A stretch of 64,000 nucleotides of DNA. It comes from Bryum argenteum. Its lineage: Eukaryota; Streptophyta; Bryopsida; Bryales; Bryaceae. The notes below the pieces were generated by a model. That model searched no databases, had not been told where the DNA came from, and was given only the letters and a program-made list of their open reading frames with translations. The stretch covers positions 8,691,601-8,755,600 of the forward strand of contig CM073322.1 of assembly GCA_037043015.1 (NCBI GenBank). Direction: 5' to 3'. Below, piece by piece: positions 13,300 to 25,481 of the stretch. Each line of letters opens with the position of its first letter. Positions within the stretch are counted from its first letter, which is position 1. The translations under genes were made by a program, and so were the position numbers.

Positions 13300-16200
13300 T
13301 TAATCCACTTGATCAAGCTTCTCCGAAGCAGAACGTCGTATCCTATGTGCCTCCTGAGGTATCCGCAACTCATCGTAGTCCCCAACCACAACCTACCCAA
13401 GACAGAACAATGCAAGTTACACTAATTAGTGCAGCGAATTTCCGTAATAAGACAGCCGCAACAGTCGAGAACAATGAAGGCTCCAATATCCTGACTCTCG
13501 GAAGCTGCCCCTTCGCAAAAGCTCAATTAGGCATTGGTTCGTACATATGAAGAAGCTTACCTCGTATTGATTGCCTAAATAGCTATATGACACCTTCAAT
13601 TGCTTTGATTCACCGGGACATGGATCGCAAAAGCCCATGAGTCCAGCCTTCTTAACTCCTTCATGCAGCTGTGCCAGAACCAACACAACGATTGTGAACA
13701 CACTACCCCAAGATAAATATGCAGGAATAACCAAGACATAGATCGAACGTAATTGTATATAGCCGAAGAACCAAACTCTTATTGGAAAGGCCATAAATTA
13801 TATTTGCATGAGTCCACTTAGTATTAAAATCATACAAATGGTCGGGAATAGCTGAGGAACACATACCCGTAGCTGCCCAAAGTCATCGACCAAGAATTGT
13901 ACAGGTATAGCAACATCTAGATAAGGAGGAGGCAAATCAACATCGTCATCTTCAGTACTCGCAGACTTGTCCACAAGATTTGTCCCTCGCTCATAAGCCT
14001 TAATATCACCATAAACGGCAGCCAGAATAACTAAACCCTGCCTTTGTGCTTGTTTCTGTTTCTTTCTTTCGGCCACGTTCTTTAATAATAGCTGTGACCT
14101 CTCCGAGGAAGCCCTTGCCTCAACAACCTGATGTAAGAAGACAAGAACTTGTTATGTACCCGTAGTGAAGAGACACATAGGACACCAACGAAGGGCTGCA
14201 GATTTTATCAAGCTTCTCTCAGTTTGGACCCTGAGAGCTCGAACCTCCCGGCGTGAGGCCGGTAAGTCAAATGACATAAGGTTTTCATGATCGAAGGAAG
14301 CAGATAATCAACCTGTGCATATGTTGATCGCCGCATTTCCAAGCTCTTTCGCCTATTTCTCCGAAGATTATAAGGTTTAAATACAAAAGTCTGCGTCAAA
14401 GCTCACAATTTAGCAAAAGCATATATAAGCTTCACGAGAACAAGATAAAAGAAGTAGCAACACTAGTCTCAAGACATCAAAGGTTGAACCAATTCGGTGC
14501 AGACATCAGGGCCTGGTTTCAAGTATAACAAGATATTAACTTGCCTTCAGAATGGCATAGATGGATGATGGTAGAATCAAAGCACCGGTAGCTATGAACG
14601 GGTTCAATGTTGTGCAGAGCACAATCTGTTCAAAAACAGGGGCAGCTGATTAAGTATCCGCTTCAATTGGATAATCGAAGCACAAACTATAATTCTTGTC
14701 TGTGAATTCTGCATAAGTTGTTACCGAAGATATTCGACGACATAAACAAGAGAGTCCAGAAAAAGCAGATTTGCCATAGCAACACCAAGAATCCACTCAC
14801 AGGAATAACAAACTTTTGGCCTCCTCGTGTAAATCGAACTTTCCAAGAAACACCCTGCATTAGACCAGATAATGGAGCTTGTGATATGCACAAGAGATGA
14901 ATGAAGTGCAGAAAGAATGGCATAAGCTTCATGAGGGTGAACCAAATTGCTGATAATGCACACAATCACGACAGCTTCTACTGCAGACGGTTTCAACTAT
15001 CTCGGTCATCAATAAGTGCCATTGTAGTTCATAAGTATTAAACAAAACATGCAGAACGATTCATCAATGATTACACTCATTCAAGGAACAGAGGAAAAAC
15101 CTGGAGTCCGAGCACACAGAACATTGCAGCTGAACTATGCTCTGAAAGTCTTCTCTCACCACCTAGCTCAAGTTCTACTCCAGTGCTGCAGCACCCACGG
15201 ACAAAAGTTAGCAAAATGTGCAGTTACAGTAACTTGGAATGACTTCACAGTGCCTATAAAACTTCGCTTACAACAATTGAGACTTAATTGAGAAAAAAAT
15301 GAAGAACAGCATCAAGATATACTGTGTTAAAGAGATGATTAGAGTTCAGTGCAAGCGGAACTACAGAATCTGTACCAACCTGCCAAATTTACCGGTAAGT
15401 CGGCCTTGAGACTTTGATGAAAAATGACGAATGTATTGACCTGATACTCCAAAGGTGGCAGGTCCTACCTTCAGAACCACCAAGAAAGCATAATTACAAA
15501 GGTTCCGATGCAGAGCTACAAAATTAGGTTTAAATGAATCTCCTAGACCAGCAGCAATTGAACACATCGGAAGCTATAGTGTATGAAGACCACATGCATG
15601 GACTATGAAGCAGCTTGATGGCAATCAGCATGATTTCCATTCAAAAAGCTACTGTGAAAGAAATCATCTACATTGGTAACAGAGGTTCACACCTTAACAT
15701 CAGCTGAACCAGCATTCTTCTTCCCATGCCTTTGCCAACCCACTGAAATTCCGGTATCTGGCCCAATAACTAATTGTATCTGTACATTACAACCACTATA
15801 ACCATGAGCACAAACAACTCCGATCATAGGGAAAAGTACATCTGCTCATCATCATTTTCGGATCGACAACAGTAAAAGGGGAAGAATAGCAAACGTACAT
15901 TGCCAGTAGTATCTTCTGATAGTTGACGCGACCAAGTATTTGCTAATGTAACCGAGCCATCCCTTAACGACAAAGACAATCCTAACGTCCCTGTTGAATG
16001 AGTGGAGAGTTGCCTGTCGAAACCAACCACCAAAGTATTTGCTTAAAGTGAATCCTTAAATACACTTAACCATATTGATGATCTTTGTACATTCCTGGTC
16101 CTGCATCTTAGAATGATTCAAATAGACAGAGCAAGACAATTACCTCGAAGTCTGGAGGCTCAGAATTGATCGGAGCCCAACCATGGCTAGAACTTCTACA

Positions 16201-17729
16201 CTGGAAATTGGTGAAATCTGACGCCTCAAAACCATTGTTACCGAGCCACCACCTAAACCTCTCCTCAAAGCCATATTCCCACCCAATACAACAGTGTCCC
16301 TTTTCGACACTTGCGCTTGAACTTGCGTGGACATTGCCATCCTGCACACCAAGCAGCAAATGTAAATCATTAGCATACAAACACAAAGAGCATGAGGATG
16401 TACTCGATCTTCATTACAGTTGAAATCAAGAACAAAATATACAACTACATGATAGTAAGTGCAGAGTGCAGACCCATTCATCCGTGGAGCTTCATATGAT
16501 TCCAAGAAAGGGACCAATGATAAGTTCATAAGCAAAGATCCTCTGTGATGCACATGAGCTGCCAGTCTCCTCTCCTCTTGGCGCTGCTGTAAGCGCTCAA
16601 ACTCAGCCCGAACCTCCTCCCTCGATTTCAGCTTCGGACCTAACTCTAAACCTGAGGTTAAACCTTCCATTCCATAGAGATCATATATTTGCCGCTTCCT
16701 TTCATCACTTAAAATTTCATATGCCTCCCGAATCTTCTGGAAATTCTGCGTTGCGATATCTTGCATCTATTCATGACCACAACATAAAGTGAGTCCACCC
16801 ACCAGCAGTCACACAAACAGTAAGATCCAAAGCTCATATAGTAAGCTCCAATTCTGCACTCATACGTATGATCAAGTAACCTGACACGATACATTCCCAG
16901 TAAAGAAATTACAACCGTTGGCAACGCGAAGTTTCAATATAAACCCTAGGGTGTTCTGAAACCAAGAAAACTGGCGCCGGTACCAAGTATACAGATCAAT
17001 ACTACGCTCGAAGGTAATCTCCCTCTACATTCTTCTTCAGGAAAAACATCTAACCTCAGTTTCTTTCACTGAATCAAGACCGCCTCACACATTTGAATTG
17101 ATACTTTATCATTCTTGAAGCCACAACCAGGCATTGAATTGCAGACTAACAGGGCCATGTAGCAGGCACGTGATCGCTACAAGGCGTAGTTTCATTCTAG
17201 ATTCTTCCCCAGATATAAAACCTAATATCAAATTCTTAGTCTAGATTAAGTCTACAGAAGACTAAGCACGAGACCGCCTCACACAATTGAATTCTTGAAG
17301 CCACAACCAGGCACAGAATTGCAAACTACCAGAGCCACTCGTAAAAATGTAGCAAGCATGTAATCGCTTCCAAGATACACACCTAATTTCAAATTCTTAC
17401 TCTGAATCAAGTCTAGGAAGTGTAAGCACGAGACTGCCTCAGTATACACAATCTTCCAATCTTTCTTGAAGCCACAACCAGGCATGGAATTGTAAAAAAT
17501 CCGAGACACTGATAGACATGTTGTAAAAATTCGCTAGCCATTTGATTAGCAATGTAGAGAATTGGCACACCTGTGGAGTCTGATGCTTGTCGGGGTGATA
17601 AACCTGCGCCCACTGCCTGTAGGCCTTCTTCACATCATCGTCGGAAGCTTCGGGGGACAAATGCAGAAGCGCATAGAGGTGGCGGTCGGGAGGGCCATCG
17701 CGCTCCCGCTCCATGGTCTCCATGACCAT
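13300..17729 (-). CDS. DNAJC11: DnaJ homologue subfamily C member 11 (DNAJC11-like), 566 aa
   Basis: Complete 13-exon model: 17571-17729, 16474-16766, 16144-16341, 15899-16013, 15693-15779, 15380-15468, 15101-15185, 14801-14854, 14545-14625, 14313-14390, 13867-14127, 13561-13668, 13300-13392. All phases close to 567 codons; human DNAJC11 is 559 aa. The J domain is at residues about 15-75 with an intact HPD (YHPDKH) and is split by intron 1. [12 protein letters not shown] motif matches the human GGGSINFALRR. A long middle DUF3395-type region follows, then the C-terminal AGL-GF-DPCPGE and [10 protein letters not shown] motifs, all colinear with the human protein. The family links mitochondrial inner and outer membranes through the MICOS/MIB complex. 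The J domain is expected to recruit Hsp70. Intron 9 has a GC donor (AAG/GCAAGT). Confidence 0.93.
17085..17530. repeat. Degenerate tandem repeat in DNAJC11 intron 1
   Basis: Three copies of a block of about 160-190 bp, each with CTTGAAGCCACAACCAGGCA followed by GAATTG and preceded by a CGAGACYGCCTCA-like stretch (copies near 17115, 17297 and 17465). The last copy is shorter. All lie inside the first intron of DNAJC11. No coding function seen. Confidence 0.7.
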
Positions 17730-18060
17730 TTGCTCAGATGGGGGAGAGGAATGGGTACCCTAAAAGAGCTGTCGGGCTCCGTTTTCGACCAGGGCGGGCT
17801 CAAAAGAGAGCGCATGTGATGCCGGAAGAGAAGGCATGACGCATTGAGACGCGATCGGGCGGCATGGCGGACGCGGGCGAGGGAGAATGGGTAAAATCAT
17901 CCATGAGGGCGGAGCGTCACGGTGAGAAGCTGGCTATGGGAAGCTGTCAATCCTTCCCTTCCGAGGACTCCAGGGTTTCTCGTGCATGACGCAACGTATC
18001 GTCAGCCCTCGCTCCCCATTCTCGTTCCCTTCGTTCTCCTCCCTCGTCCCTCTCAATTAT
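17730..18060. promoter_or_regulatory. DNAJC11 5' region, GC-rich
   Basis: Sequence directly upstream of the DNAJC11 start, clearly more GC-rich than the AT-rich DNA beyond 18.1 kb. It probably holds the 5' untranslated region and promoter. No TATA box was convincing. Confidence 0.35.
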
Positions 18061-18186
18061 GGATGTCTCAATAAGAGGCTTCAATCTCTTATTCAAAATA
18101 AGTTGAACTTTAGATAAATTTTGAAGTTGACATGACTAGAGTGTTTATTTGGCCTCGTTTTGAATGTATACATCCAAGGTGTAATA

Positions 18187-18371
18187 CCCCCTCCGTCTCA
18201 TAAACATGCCATGATTTGCTAAAATGGTTGATTTTTCTAATGGTCTAGATTATTCATTGATATTGTTGAATATGGTTGGATGGTTTAGAGAACTCAAAAG
18301 TATATGTTCTTGGTATTATTGTGAGATAGGTGTTTAAACCAAAACGTGGTGTTTTTCTTATACAAAGGGAG
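18187..18371. mobile_element. Stowaway-like MITE 1
   Basis: Begins CCCCCTCCGTCTCATAA and ends TTATACAAAGGGAG, with TA on both sides. The CTCCCTCCGTYTCA terminus and TA duplication are the hallmarks of Stowaway (Tc1/mariner) MITEs. The interior is AT-rich and noncoding. Confidence 0.8.
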
Positions 18372-19660
18372 TATCAATTATCGTAACACTAGAAAATTAT
18401 ATTACACACCCTTCTTTGTTTAAGCACTATATTATTTCCTAACTAATCACTGGTCCAATGATGTTGAATGGTGCAGTGTCTAAGACGTTTATTGGCTTTT
18501 GTCTTTGAGTTACATTTCTTTAATTTGTATGATCATTTAGTTTTTCAGATTGAGATTCGGGTTATTGGATGAAATCCCATCCTATCAACTTGATATCATC
18601 GAGCCATCTAGGTTTCATCCATTACGCAGTTCAAATATTGGTGGTAGATGAGACGTCATTGTTAGTAGAACGTTATCTCGTGTTGTAGCATGTCTCCAAG
18701 AGCTCTGAGTGCTCTCAGTATGAGTAGATAGAAGGATCTGAAATGATTGTTATTATGGTATTTTTTGAGGTTTTAAGCCAACAAAAGTCTAATATTTGAA
18801 TATCAAATTGCATGAACCTCAAACTCAATTAGCTTTTACTGTATCAGCTCTATGGCTCTTACTCTTTTAGTTTGTTGAATAAAAGTAATATTTTACTAGA
18901 CCAGTGTTGAATTGTTCTTATATTCTTTAATTCTCATTTCATGTTATTTATTTTGGCTTTTTTTCTTCCCCTCATTTGTTTGTTCACTTGTTTCATTATT
19001 CCTCATCTCTTTGCCATGTTAACTCCTAAAGATCTTCAAAACCCGAAATGGGTTGAAAAGGTTTCCCCATATATGCAAAATTTGGTCAACTCTGACCGTA
19101 ATAATCTCACCAATGAAAAAGATCTTCATGGGGTCTTTAATAATTGTAAAATATCACCCACCAAAGCTCTTCAAATGTGTCGCATGGCGGGGTCCGTGGT
19201 CCCATAAATCCCTTCATCAACTTTAAAATGATGTTGCTCATGTTCATGAACTCAACAAGAAAAAAGTATGTATTTCATTGTATGCATATCAATGAAGAGA
19301 ATCTCAAAGGTAATTTTTGATTTATGAACCCTTCAAATATTATTGAAAGGATGGCATTTACAAAATCAAAAATTTCTTATGAGAACCATGTGTCTGTACA
19401 ATAGGTTCATAGGATTGTTATACAAACAAAGTAATCTTTCATGTATGTAAATTTCCGTGCTAAACACAGCTAGAATAAGAAGTAAGGCACACTTTACATG
19501 GGAAATCAAGTCATGACAACAAAAATCTTCTCATTCTTATTGCTCCATTTATTTTTTGTAGTTCCGAAAATGGACTCCCATGAAAAGTATTTATAATAAT
19601 CAATCTTGAAATAGTAGAACATAAATCGTAGATGACTTTTGAACTTGATGATTACTTGCC
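18372..19660. other. Intergenic DNA, no gene recognised
   Basis: AT-rich sequence. A 88-codon plus-strand frame at 18941-19207 begins with a hydrophobic run but has no homology I recognise and no splice context, so I do not call it a gene. Confidence 0.4.
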
Positions 19661-19673
19661 AATTTTTCCATGC

Positions 19674-19895
19674 TTATATGTAAAATGAACAAAGCATATT
19701 CAAACTAATACTACTGTAGTACTTCCAAGCCGCGTTGCCATGCTCACACAAATATTTTCCATTATTTTTAAGGTTGTAAATACTTTGAAATTCAATATCT
19801 TCAAATCCGTTGACCCGATCCGCGATCGGGTTGTTGCCTACGTCCCCATAAATACCTGCTCTCAACAACACCTCAAGTACGTCGAGCACTTCTCA
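19674..19895 (-). pseudogene. Unidentified coding-like fragment, copy 1
   Basis: The minus strand encodes LLRAGIYGDVGNNPIADRV, then GFEDIEFQSI and LCEHGN. A diverged copy lies at 38880-39050 on the minus strand and reads NNNRIANRIDGP, DIELKSI and LYEHG in the same order, with stops. Shared order and protein-level similarity suggest two relics of one gene or repeat family. I do not recognise the family. Confidence 0.4.
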
Positions 19896-19999
19896 AGATC
19901 ACAAAGTCACAAAACAGATTGTTTGCCTTGTATGATAAAATTCTGGAAAGTAAGACGAAGAATTCACCTACCTCACTTTGTTTAGAAGGTGTTAATTTC

Positions 20000-20000
<1 letters not shown>

Positions 20001-20080
<80 letters not shown>
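20001..20080. repeat. TA dinucleotide microsatellite, about 39 units
   Basis: An uninterrupted alternating TA run of about 78 bp. It can extrude as a cruciform and is likely to vary in length between individuals. It produces a spurious open frame coding for alternating Tyr and Ile. Confidence 0.97.
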
Positions 20081-20084
<4 letters not shown>

Positions 20085-21480
20085 TTTTATTTGAGACAAA
20101 ATGTAAAACTCTTGAGTTTTGTAAGAGCTTAAAAACGCTCTCTAATTGTTTATGTCCTTCTTGTTGCATTTGTAGTAGATTTGGAAATTATGAAGACATT
20201 TTAGGGTTGCATTTAATGAAATCTAAACTATTTAGGTTGTGGATGCAACCTTGGACGTTGGATGTGATTATTGCGAGATTATCGGGCAGAGAATATTGTA
20301 CCAATTCGAAGGTCTTTGATTACATTTAGGATGAAAAGATTAGAGGAAGAAGAAATCCCCTTAGTAATTCCAAAGAATAAATGAAAGACGAGGAGGAAAA
20401 ATTTTCCCTAACGAATCGAAAGGGGGAGTAGGAATTGTAGTTTCTTGGATTGTAAGAGGATAATTCGCCATTACTTTCCACACAATAATGATTTGGTGTT
20501 CATGTTTGTGTTCACAATTTGAATTTTATATGTTTTGTTCTTTTAAGTTTAGGTGATATTTAGAGTTATTTTCTTCCATGAAGGCAGTCAAGATACATTC
20601 ATCAATGGAGCCTCTTCATCCATGGAACTTCAAGTAGTTAGGAATTCTTAGCCTTAGAGTTAGTTTGAGCCTCCCTTGGCCACCTCTTCTATTGTTTAAA
20701 GGAGCTTGTTTCCAAGCATCTTTTAACCCCTCTCAATCTATGTTGATGTTGTCTCTCTTCCTCTTTTACTAGTAATCGTTGGTTGTTAGGATAAGGAAGG
20801 TTATGGGCCTCATTTTCACTTATCTTAATCTTCTTTTTTATTCTATTAGTACTTATATTAGGCTTCATGTGTTAGGTGGTGTTAATTTCTTCTTGCTTGG
20901 AGAATCCCCATTTGTTTTCACTATCAATCTCTCATTTTTGTAGGAGATTGATATTTGACATGGGTGGTTGAATTCTTGTGGGGCTTTCCAATGATAGTAA
21001 GCATGTTAAATTCCAAGTTATGCAGAGTGAGATATGGCCTCCCAAAGTTGTGACTATCAAGGAGTTTTCCTACTGTCTGTAAGAATAAAGAGCCCTAGGT
21101 TTTTAGCAATCAATCATAGGGTTTTAATTCTATGCATTTGAAATCTAAGGGTGGATGCACAATCAACTTAGCCATCCAAGAGTCTTCTTTCTTCGCAAGG
21201 TTCATAACTTTATAGACCTTGAATAATTTTAGATATTTGGAAGTGGTAGATAACCCTACATCAGAAATAATTCTTAAGTTTTTGGGATTGCATGAAATCA
21301 TAATATTTCCTTGAAGGCAATTGCATGAAAAACATCCAACTACCCATTTTCCATGAAAAGCTTGTAGCTACCACTTTGTGCAGTAAAGAAAATTAACCAA
21401 ACTTCTCCTAATATAGTACCACCCTACAAATTTTTCAAGTTTTAAAAAAATTCCTACAACCTCAAATCCTAAGAGCACTC
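20081..21480. other. AT-rich intergenic DNA
   Basis: No gene, RNA or clear repeat structure seen. Short frames present here lack coding character. Confidence 0.4.
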
Positions 21481-21489
21481 CAACTTGCA

Positions 21490-21720
21490 ATGGATTTGAT
21501 ACTAGTAGAAATGTGCACAAAAGGTAACAATTGTGCTTTAAGCTTAAGTAACAGAATGTAAAAGTTCATGTTTTAAGGAACAAGCCACTAATTACAATAA
21601 TAAAAAACAGAGGTAAAGACATTGTCTTAAGTGAAAAATTTGTCAAAGGTGACTTGTTCCACTAAACAATTTTGCAAATCGTCACTTAAAACAAGTAATA
21701 ACCAAAATTGTTTGATAAAA
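21490..21720 (+). mobile_element. CACTA-like terminal fragment, copy 1
   Basis: Begins ACTAGTAGAAATGTGC, close to the CACTASTAGAAA terminus of plant CACTA (En/Spm) elements. It then carries repeated TTAAGTGA-like subterminal motifs, ending near CAAATCGTCACTTAA. The segment at 61350-61562 is an inverted copy with the same order: CTAGTAGGAATGTGCATG, GACAAAGGTGA, GCAAATCGTCACTTAA. Neither copy shows coding sequence. Confidence 0.45.
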
Positions 21721-23920
21721 GACCAAAAACAAAAGAAAACTCAAGAAAATTAGCAGGAAGGAATGAGAGAGAATCTCATGTCATCAGCTTTATATCTAGT
21801 GGTAACTGGATAAGATCAATCTTGTTAAGATCAAAGTCTAGTTAAAAACGATGTCTTTGTCCCTTTATTATGCAAAGAGGCATTGTTTCGTTATGGTCAA
21901 CCCTTGGATAAGATCAACATCTTTGTCTGTCCGAAAACATTTATCTAATCCAAGCACCACTATATAAGGTAAAACAATTAGATAAATTTGGGATCACCCA
22001 TGTGTTAACTCTCATATTTGTATCTTCCAAACTAACAGATGAAGGATTCTCTATATAAGTACATAGTTACATAAATGATGGATATTATCTCAACGTGTCT
22101 CTATAATAAACGTGGCTTGATTAATCAACCTAGGATCTCTCAAGGTTGCTTTCCATAAACTCTTTAGTGTCGGTCGAGTTTGTGGAGAAGGAGATGAGTG
22201 CTTCAACCACCTCGAGGAACCGTTGTTTGTCTATATTTTTGTCCTCCTCCCCACAACGGCAATACGGGCCTTCATCGATCTCGCTTCAGCCAATCATTGG
22301 TGCTGAAATCTTGTTTGCGTCCAAAATTTGTTGAAGTTCTTCAATAACTTTTTGACATAAGACTTCTCGTGAAATAGGATGCTTCCATATTCATGATGTT
22401 TATTCACAATAGTCCAAGACAATAGGAAGTGTTATCTAAAACTTCAATTTCAAGTTATATGGTCAATAAGTTTTGCACAATGTAGAAAATCAAGACCACG
22501 TAATGTAAAATATTATACATAAATTGTTAATTGAATATTTGTCCGATATTTCCATAGGCTAGGGACTAGTCGATACTGGGTAGGTATCGTTAGCAGTAGA
22601 TGCTTGGTTGGATGTGATGGCCGGTATAAGTTAGAGATGATAGAGAGAGATAATAGACTTAGTGTCAGCAGATAGAGACCTACCTGACTTAGGTAAGCAA
22701 CCTCACTAGTCAACCCGACTTGTCGACCATAATAATCAAACTAACCAAGTAAAGCCGACCAGACTTGACACCATGTCATACCTCTGGTCCTATATGTACT
22801 CCTCTTCCAGTTGGGAGGATTGTTGTTTTTTCATCGTACCTTGGGTTTTTCTCTCTATGCACAAGCAAACGCCACTCTTGTGTGTTTTGTTTGTTGTTTA
22901 ATTGTTCCTAGTCCCTTGTCGAACACTCTGTCGACTCAAGCTCTATGTTTAGAAGTAGCTGGGATTGTACTAGTTTGAGAATCTTCAGCCGTTATAAATG
23001 TATATTGTAATCCCGCCATATCAAATGGTTGGCCTACATGACTAGTCTAAGTCAATTGAAGGTTCTAATCCACCATTTATTCATACTTTATTTTATGAGT
23101 CTGCAATTTTCACCACATAAACTAGACTTGATTTGTAACCTAACCCAAGTGATTTCGTCAAAAACGGAGTTTGGATGAAGAAGTTATGGCTCTTCAAAGT
23201 TTCTGCCCTTCATCCAAAATGTCGTTTTTTGACACTAGGGACGTTCAGGGGTTAACCGTTCCTGTTGATTGTTGAAGTTGACCTTTGCAAAACGAGTATA
23301 TGATAGAAACCCCTTACTTTTGTTAATGCTAGATATTGGGAATCTACACCAAACATAAATACCGCATATTGCTAAGGTTGGCTTTGAAGGTGACGACCAC
23401 AATATACGCTCGGGCACCCCTTCTAGGAATAGGCATGGGAGACATTCATGTTTGTATTTACTAGCTTCTTTCTCACTTTTGCAAGTAGGGCTAGCTTGCC
23501 TAATGCAACTCTCATAAGTCGGGCTGCTGCATCCGCAATAGCGAGGCATTACTCTCCTCACCAATGCTCAAGAACCTCTTCACTGTTCTAAATACAATGA
23601 AAAAGTGAATAACTTATATAGGTCTTGGTGACAAGTATTGAGATTAGGAATTAGAATCTCATAGAGGCCCTGAGCTCCGCACCGTGTAGAAGCTAAGCAT
23701 TCATCTACTTGCATTAGGTTTAGGGTCTCATCACCGTCTTTTACTGCAATCAAGACATGAATTCTAAGGGCGTGAAGGTTGCAAGCGAGCTATATCTCCT
23801 TCATTCACTGTTAGAATTTGACTTCATTTCTTGGGATGAATTCAAATTATAGTCTAGTCTTAGTGGTAGGAACCTAAACCCAATCTAGGATATACTGAGG
23901 ATAAGGCGTGGATTTGAGTG
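21721..23920. other. Intergenic DNA with no assignable gene
   Basis: Mostly unique-looking sequence. A stretch near 23180-23252 ends GGGACGTTCAGGGGTTAA and resembles MITE termini elsewhere in the window, but its partner end was not found. A 109-codon minus-strand frame at 23235-23564 has a coding-like composition, yet no family was recognised. Confidence 0.35.
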
Positions 23921-23929
23921 CAAGGGATC

Positions 23930-24320
23930 TAGTTTTGGACTATTTTCCTTTCGTAAGTTTGGGGTAGTTTTTATCATTGCTACCATTTGAGCTAAGATAT
24001 TTCTTTGATGAATCTTTTTCATACAATAAGGTCTTTGAAATGAAGATAAACAACTTTCTAGTTAGTGATTATTTGATTGCAAAATTCATGTTGGTAATAT
24101 TTTCACTTCAAAGTGAAAATGATAGTTTTTTGTAGCTTATTTTGCGCATTAACACGTTGTGATCTCACAATCTATAAGGACCCATAAGTCAATCTGGTCC
24201 ACATGATTTACAACAACTTTGTACGGTTGAGATTTGGATAGGTTATATTATTTTCATGTATGCCACTTTTTCTAAAATTGAGTTTTTGGCTAAAGTACCC
24301 TAGGGACGTATAGTGGTTAC
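23930..24320. repeat. Dispersed repeat related to 41405-41735 and 59130-59447
   Basis: Shares with 41405-41735 a TTTGGACTAT start, GGGGTAGTTTTTA, the palindromic CACTTCAAAGTGAAAA and a GTAYGGTTGAGA stretch. It ends GGCTAAAGTACCCTAGGGACGT, matching the right end of the 59130 element. It appears to be a noncoding transposon derivative. Confidence 0.5.
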
Positions 24321-24536
24321 GATGGATAGGAGAATGGTAAGTAACTCTATTGTGTGATACACTTCACAAAGAGATTGCATTATTGGATTTGTACGAAGTT
24401 GCAATGCTTGCTCGAAGTCAACTGCCCCAAGTCACTTGCTCGAATTCAAAGCATTCTTTTTTTTTTCCAGAAAATTCTTGGATCTCCAAATGACTATGGT
24501 GTAAAAATGTGAGGAACTCTCATAGATAGAAGATAC

Positions 24537-24705
24537 ATAGATATAGAAACTTCGGTGCCTTTCTAAGGGCCGGCGTGAAAGAAATGTCCGTTTGTACTGC
24601 TAAAAAGCCGATGCCCACTAGACAAGGGGAAAGTGGGAAAATACTACTTCCCCTTTTGAGGGTGGACACTATTACTATGCTATTTTCTAGCTAGTTGCTG
24701 AAATT
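24537..24705 (-). mobile_element. SINE 3' fragment, copy A (5'-truncated)
   Basis: Reverse complement of the 3' part of the full SINE at 41770-42132: a TATC-rich tail, then the GGAC..TTC, CTTGTCY and TAGCATAGTAATA-type blocks in the same order. The tRNA-derived head is missing, as is usual for incomplete reverse transcription. Confidence 0.7.
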
Positions 24706-25012
24706 TTCATACTACTAGTACTCTACAAGATTCAAGAGCTATCAAAACTTATTCATTGCCTTTCTCATTTTAAGCGGTAGTTGAATCCTCCAATCCCCTT
24801 GAGCCTTTAGAGTTCGATGTAACTTATTTCCATTTGATAATTGTTAAATAGTGTAGTGGGTTGATCGCAAATCTTTTGTAGGTTGCATTCGTGAAGTGGG
24901 TTGATTGCAAATCTTTTGTAAATTGACCACTTTGAGGCCTATGGGGTTTTGAAACTTTGGCACATCCGAAAAATCTGCAGAGTGAGCTAGATTCACGCAT
25001 GCAAAAAGCTTC

Positions 25013-25112
25013 ATTTCCACATGTTAGATGTGTGCAAAAACATACAAAATACTACTTCCACATGTTGAATGTGGAGAGGGAAAGACCATCTATTTCCACA
25101 TGTTGAATGTTC
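25013..25112. promoter_or_regulatory. Three repeats of TTCCACATGTTGAATGT upstream of CP12
   Basis: Copies lie near 25015, 25053 and 25095, about 370-470 bp before the CP12 start. Each contains the E-box CACATG, and the middle copy is part of an imperfect palindrome TCCACATGTTGAATGTGGA. Regulatory function is inferred only from position and repetition. Confidence 0.35.
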
Positions 25113-25481
25113 ATGTACATGAATCGTGTACAATATGCAGGGGGCAGAACCAGGGCGGCACGCAAAGGGCAGACACGAAAGAGCTGCCCAGAGTCCCGCT
25201 CTTCCACCAGGGGATAAGCAAACTGCGGACGGATTTCGCGGGCACCAGTTAGAAACTTTCCAACCTGCCCGAGAAAAGCAGAAAAGCCCGTGTCCGTCAG
25301 TTCGCCATCTGAACCCCATCCGCCTCATCCACCACACTTCCGCAGCCTCCATCGCCAACCTCCGATCCTTCCCCGCAGATATTTTTCTCTTTTGCTGTAA
25401 TTCCCCGACTCGCAAGCTCTTGATTGCGCCATTTCTCGCTGATTTTGGTACAGATTCGGCCATTCTCTCTCTGTAGAAGCT

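Noticed and set aside
18941-19207. An 88-codon frame with a hydrophobic start resembling a signal anchor
   Set aside because: No recognised homology, no upstream promoter signal, and the rest is ordinary AT-rich sequence.
19873-20169. A frame with a long Tyr-Ile run
   Set aside because: Translation of the TA microsatellite.
22560-23010. A segment with a TATAAATGTATATTGTAATCC-like stretch and pyrimidine-rich text, reminiscent of a solo LTR
   Set aside because: I found no convincing paired ends, target duplication, primer-binding site or internal domain, so no LTR element is called. No retrovirus-like coding region was seen anywhere in the window.
23235-23564. A 109-codon minus-strand frame with coding-like composition
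   Set aside because: No family recognised and no flanking exons; it could be a relic but cannot be supported.
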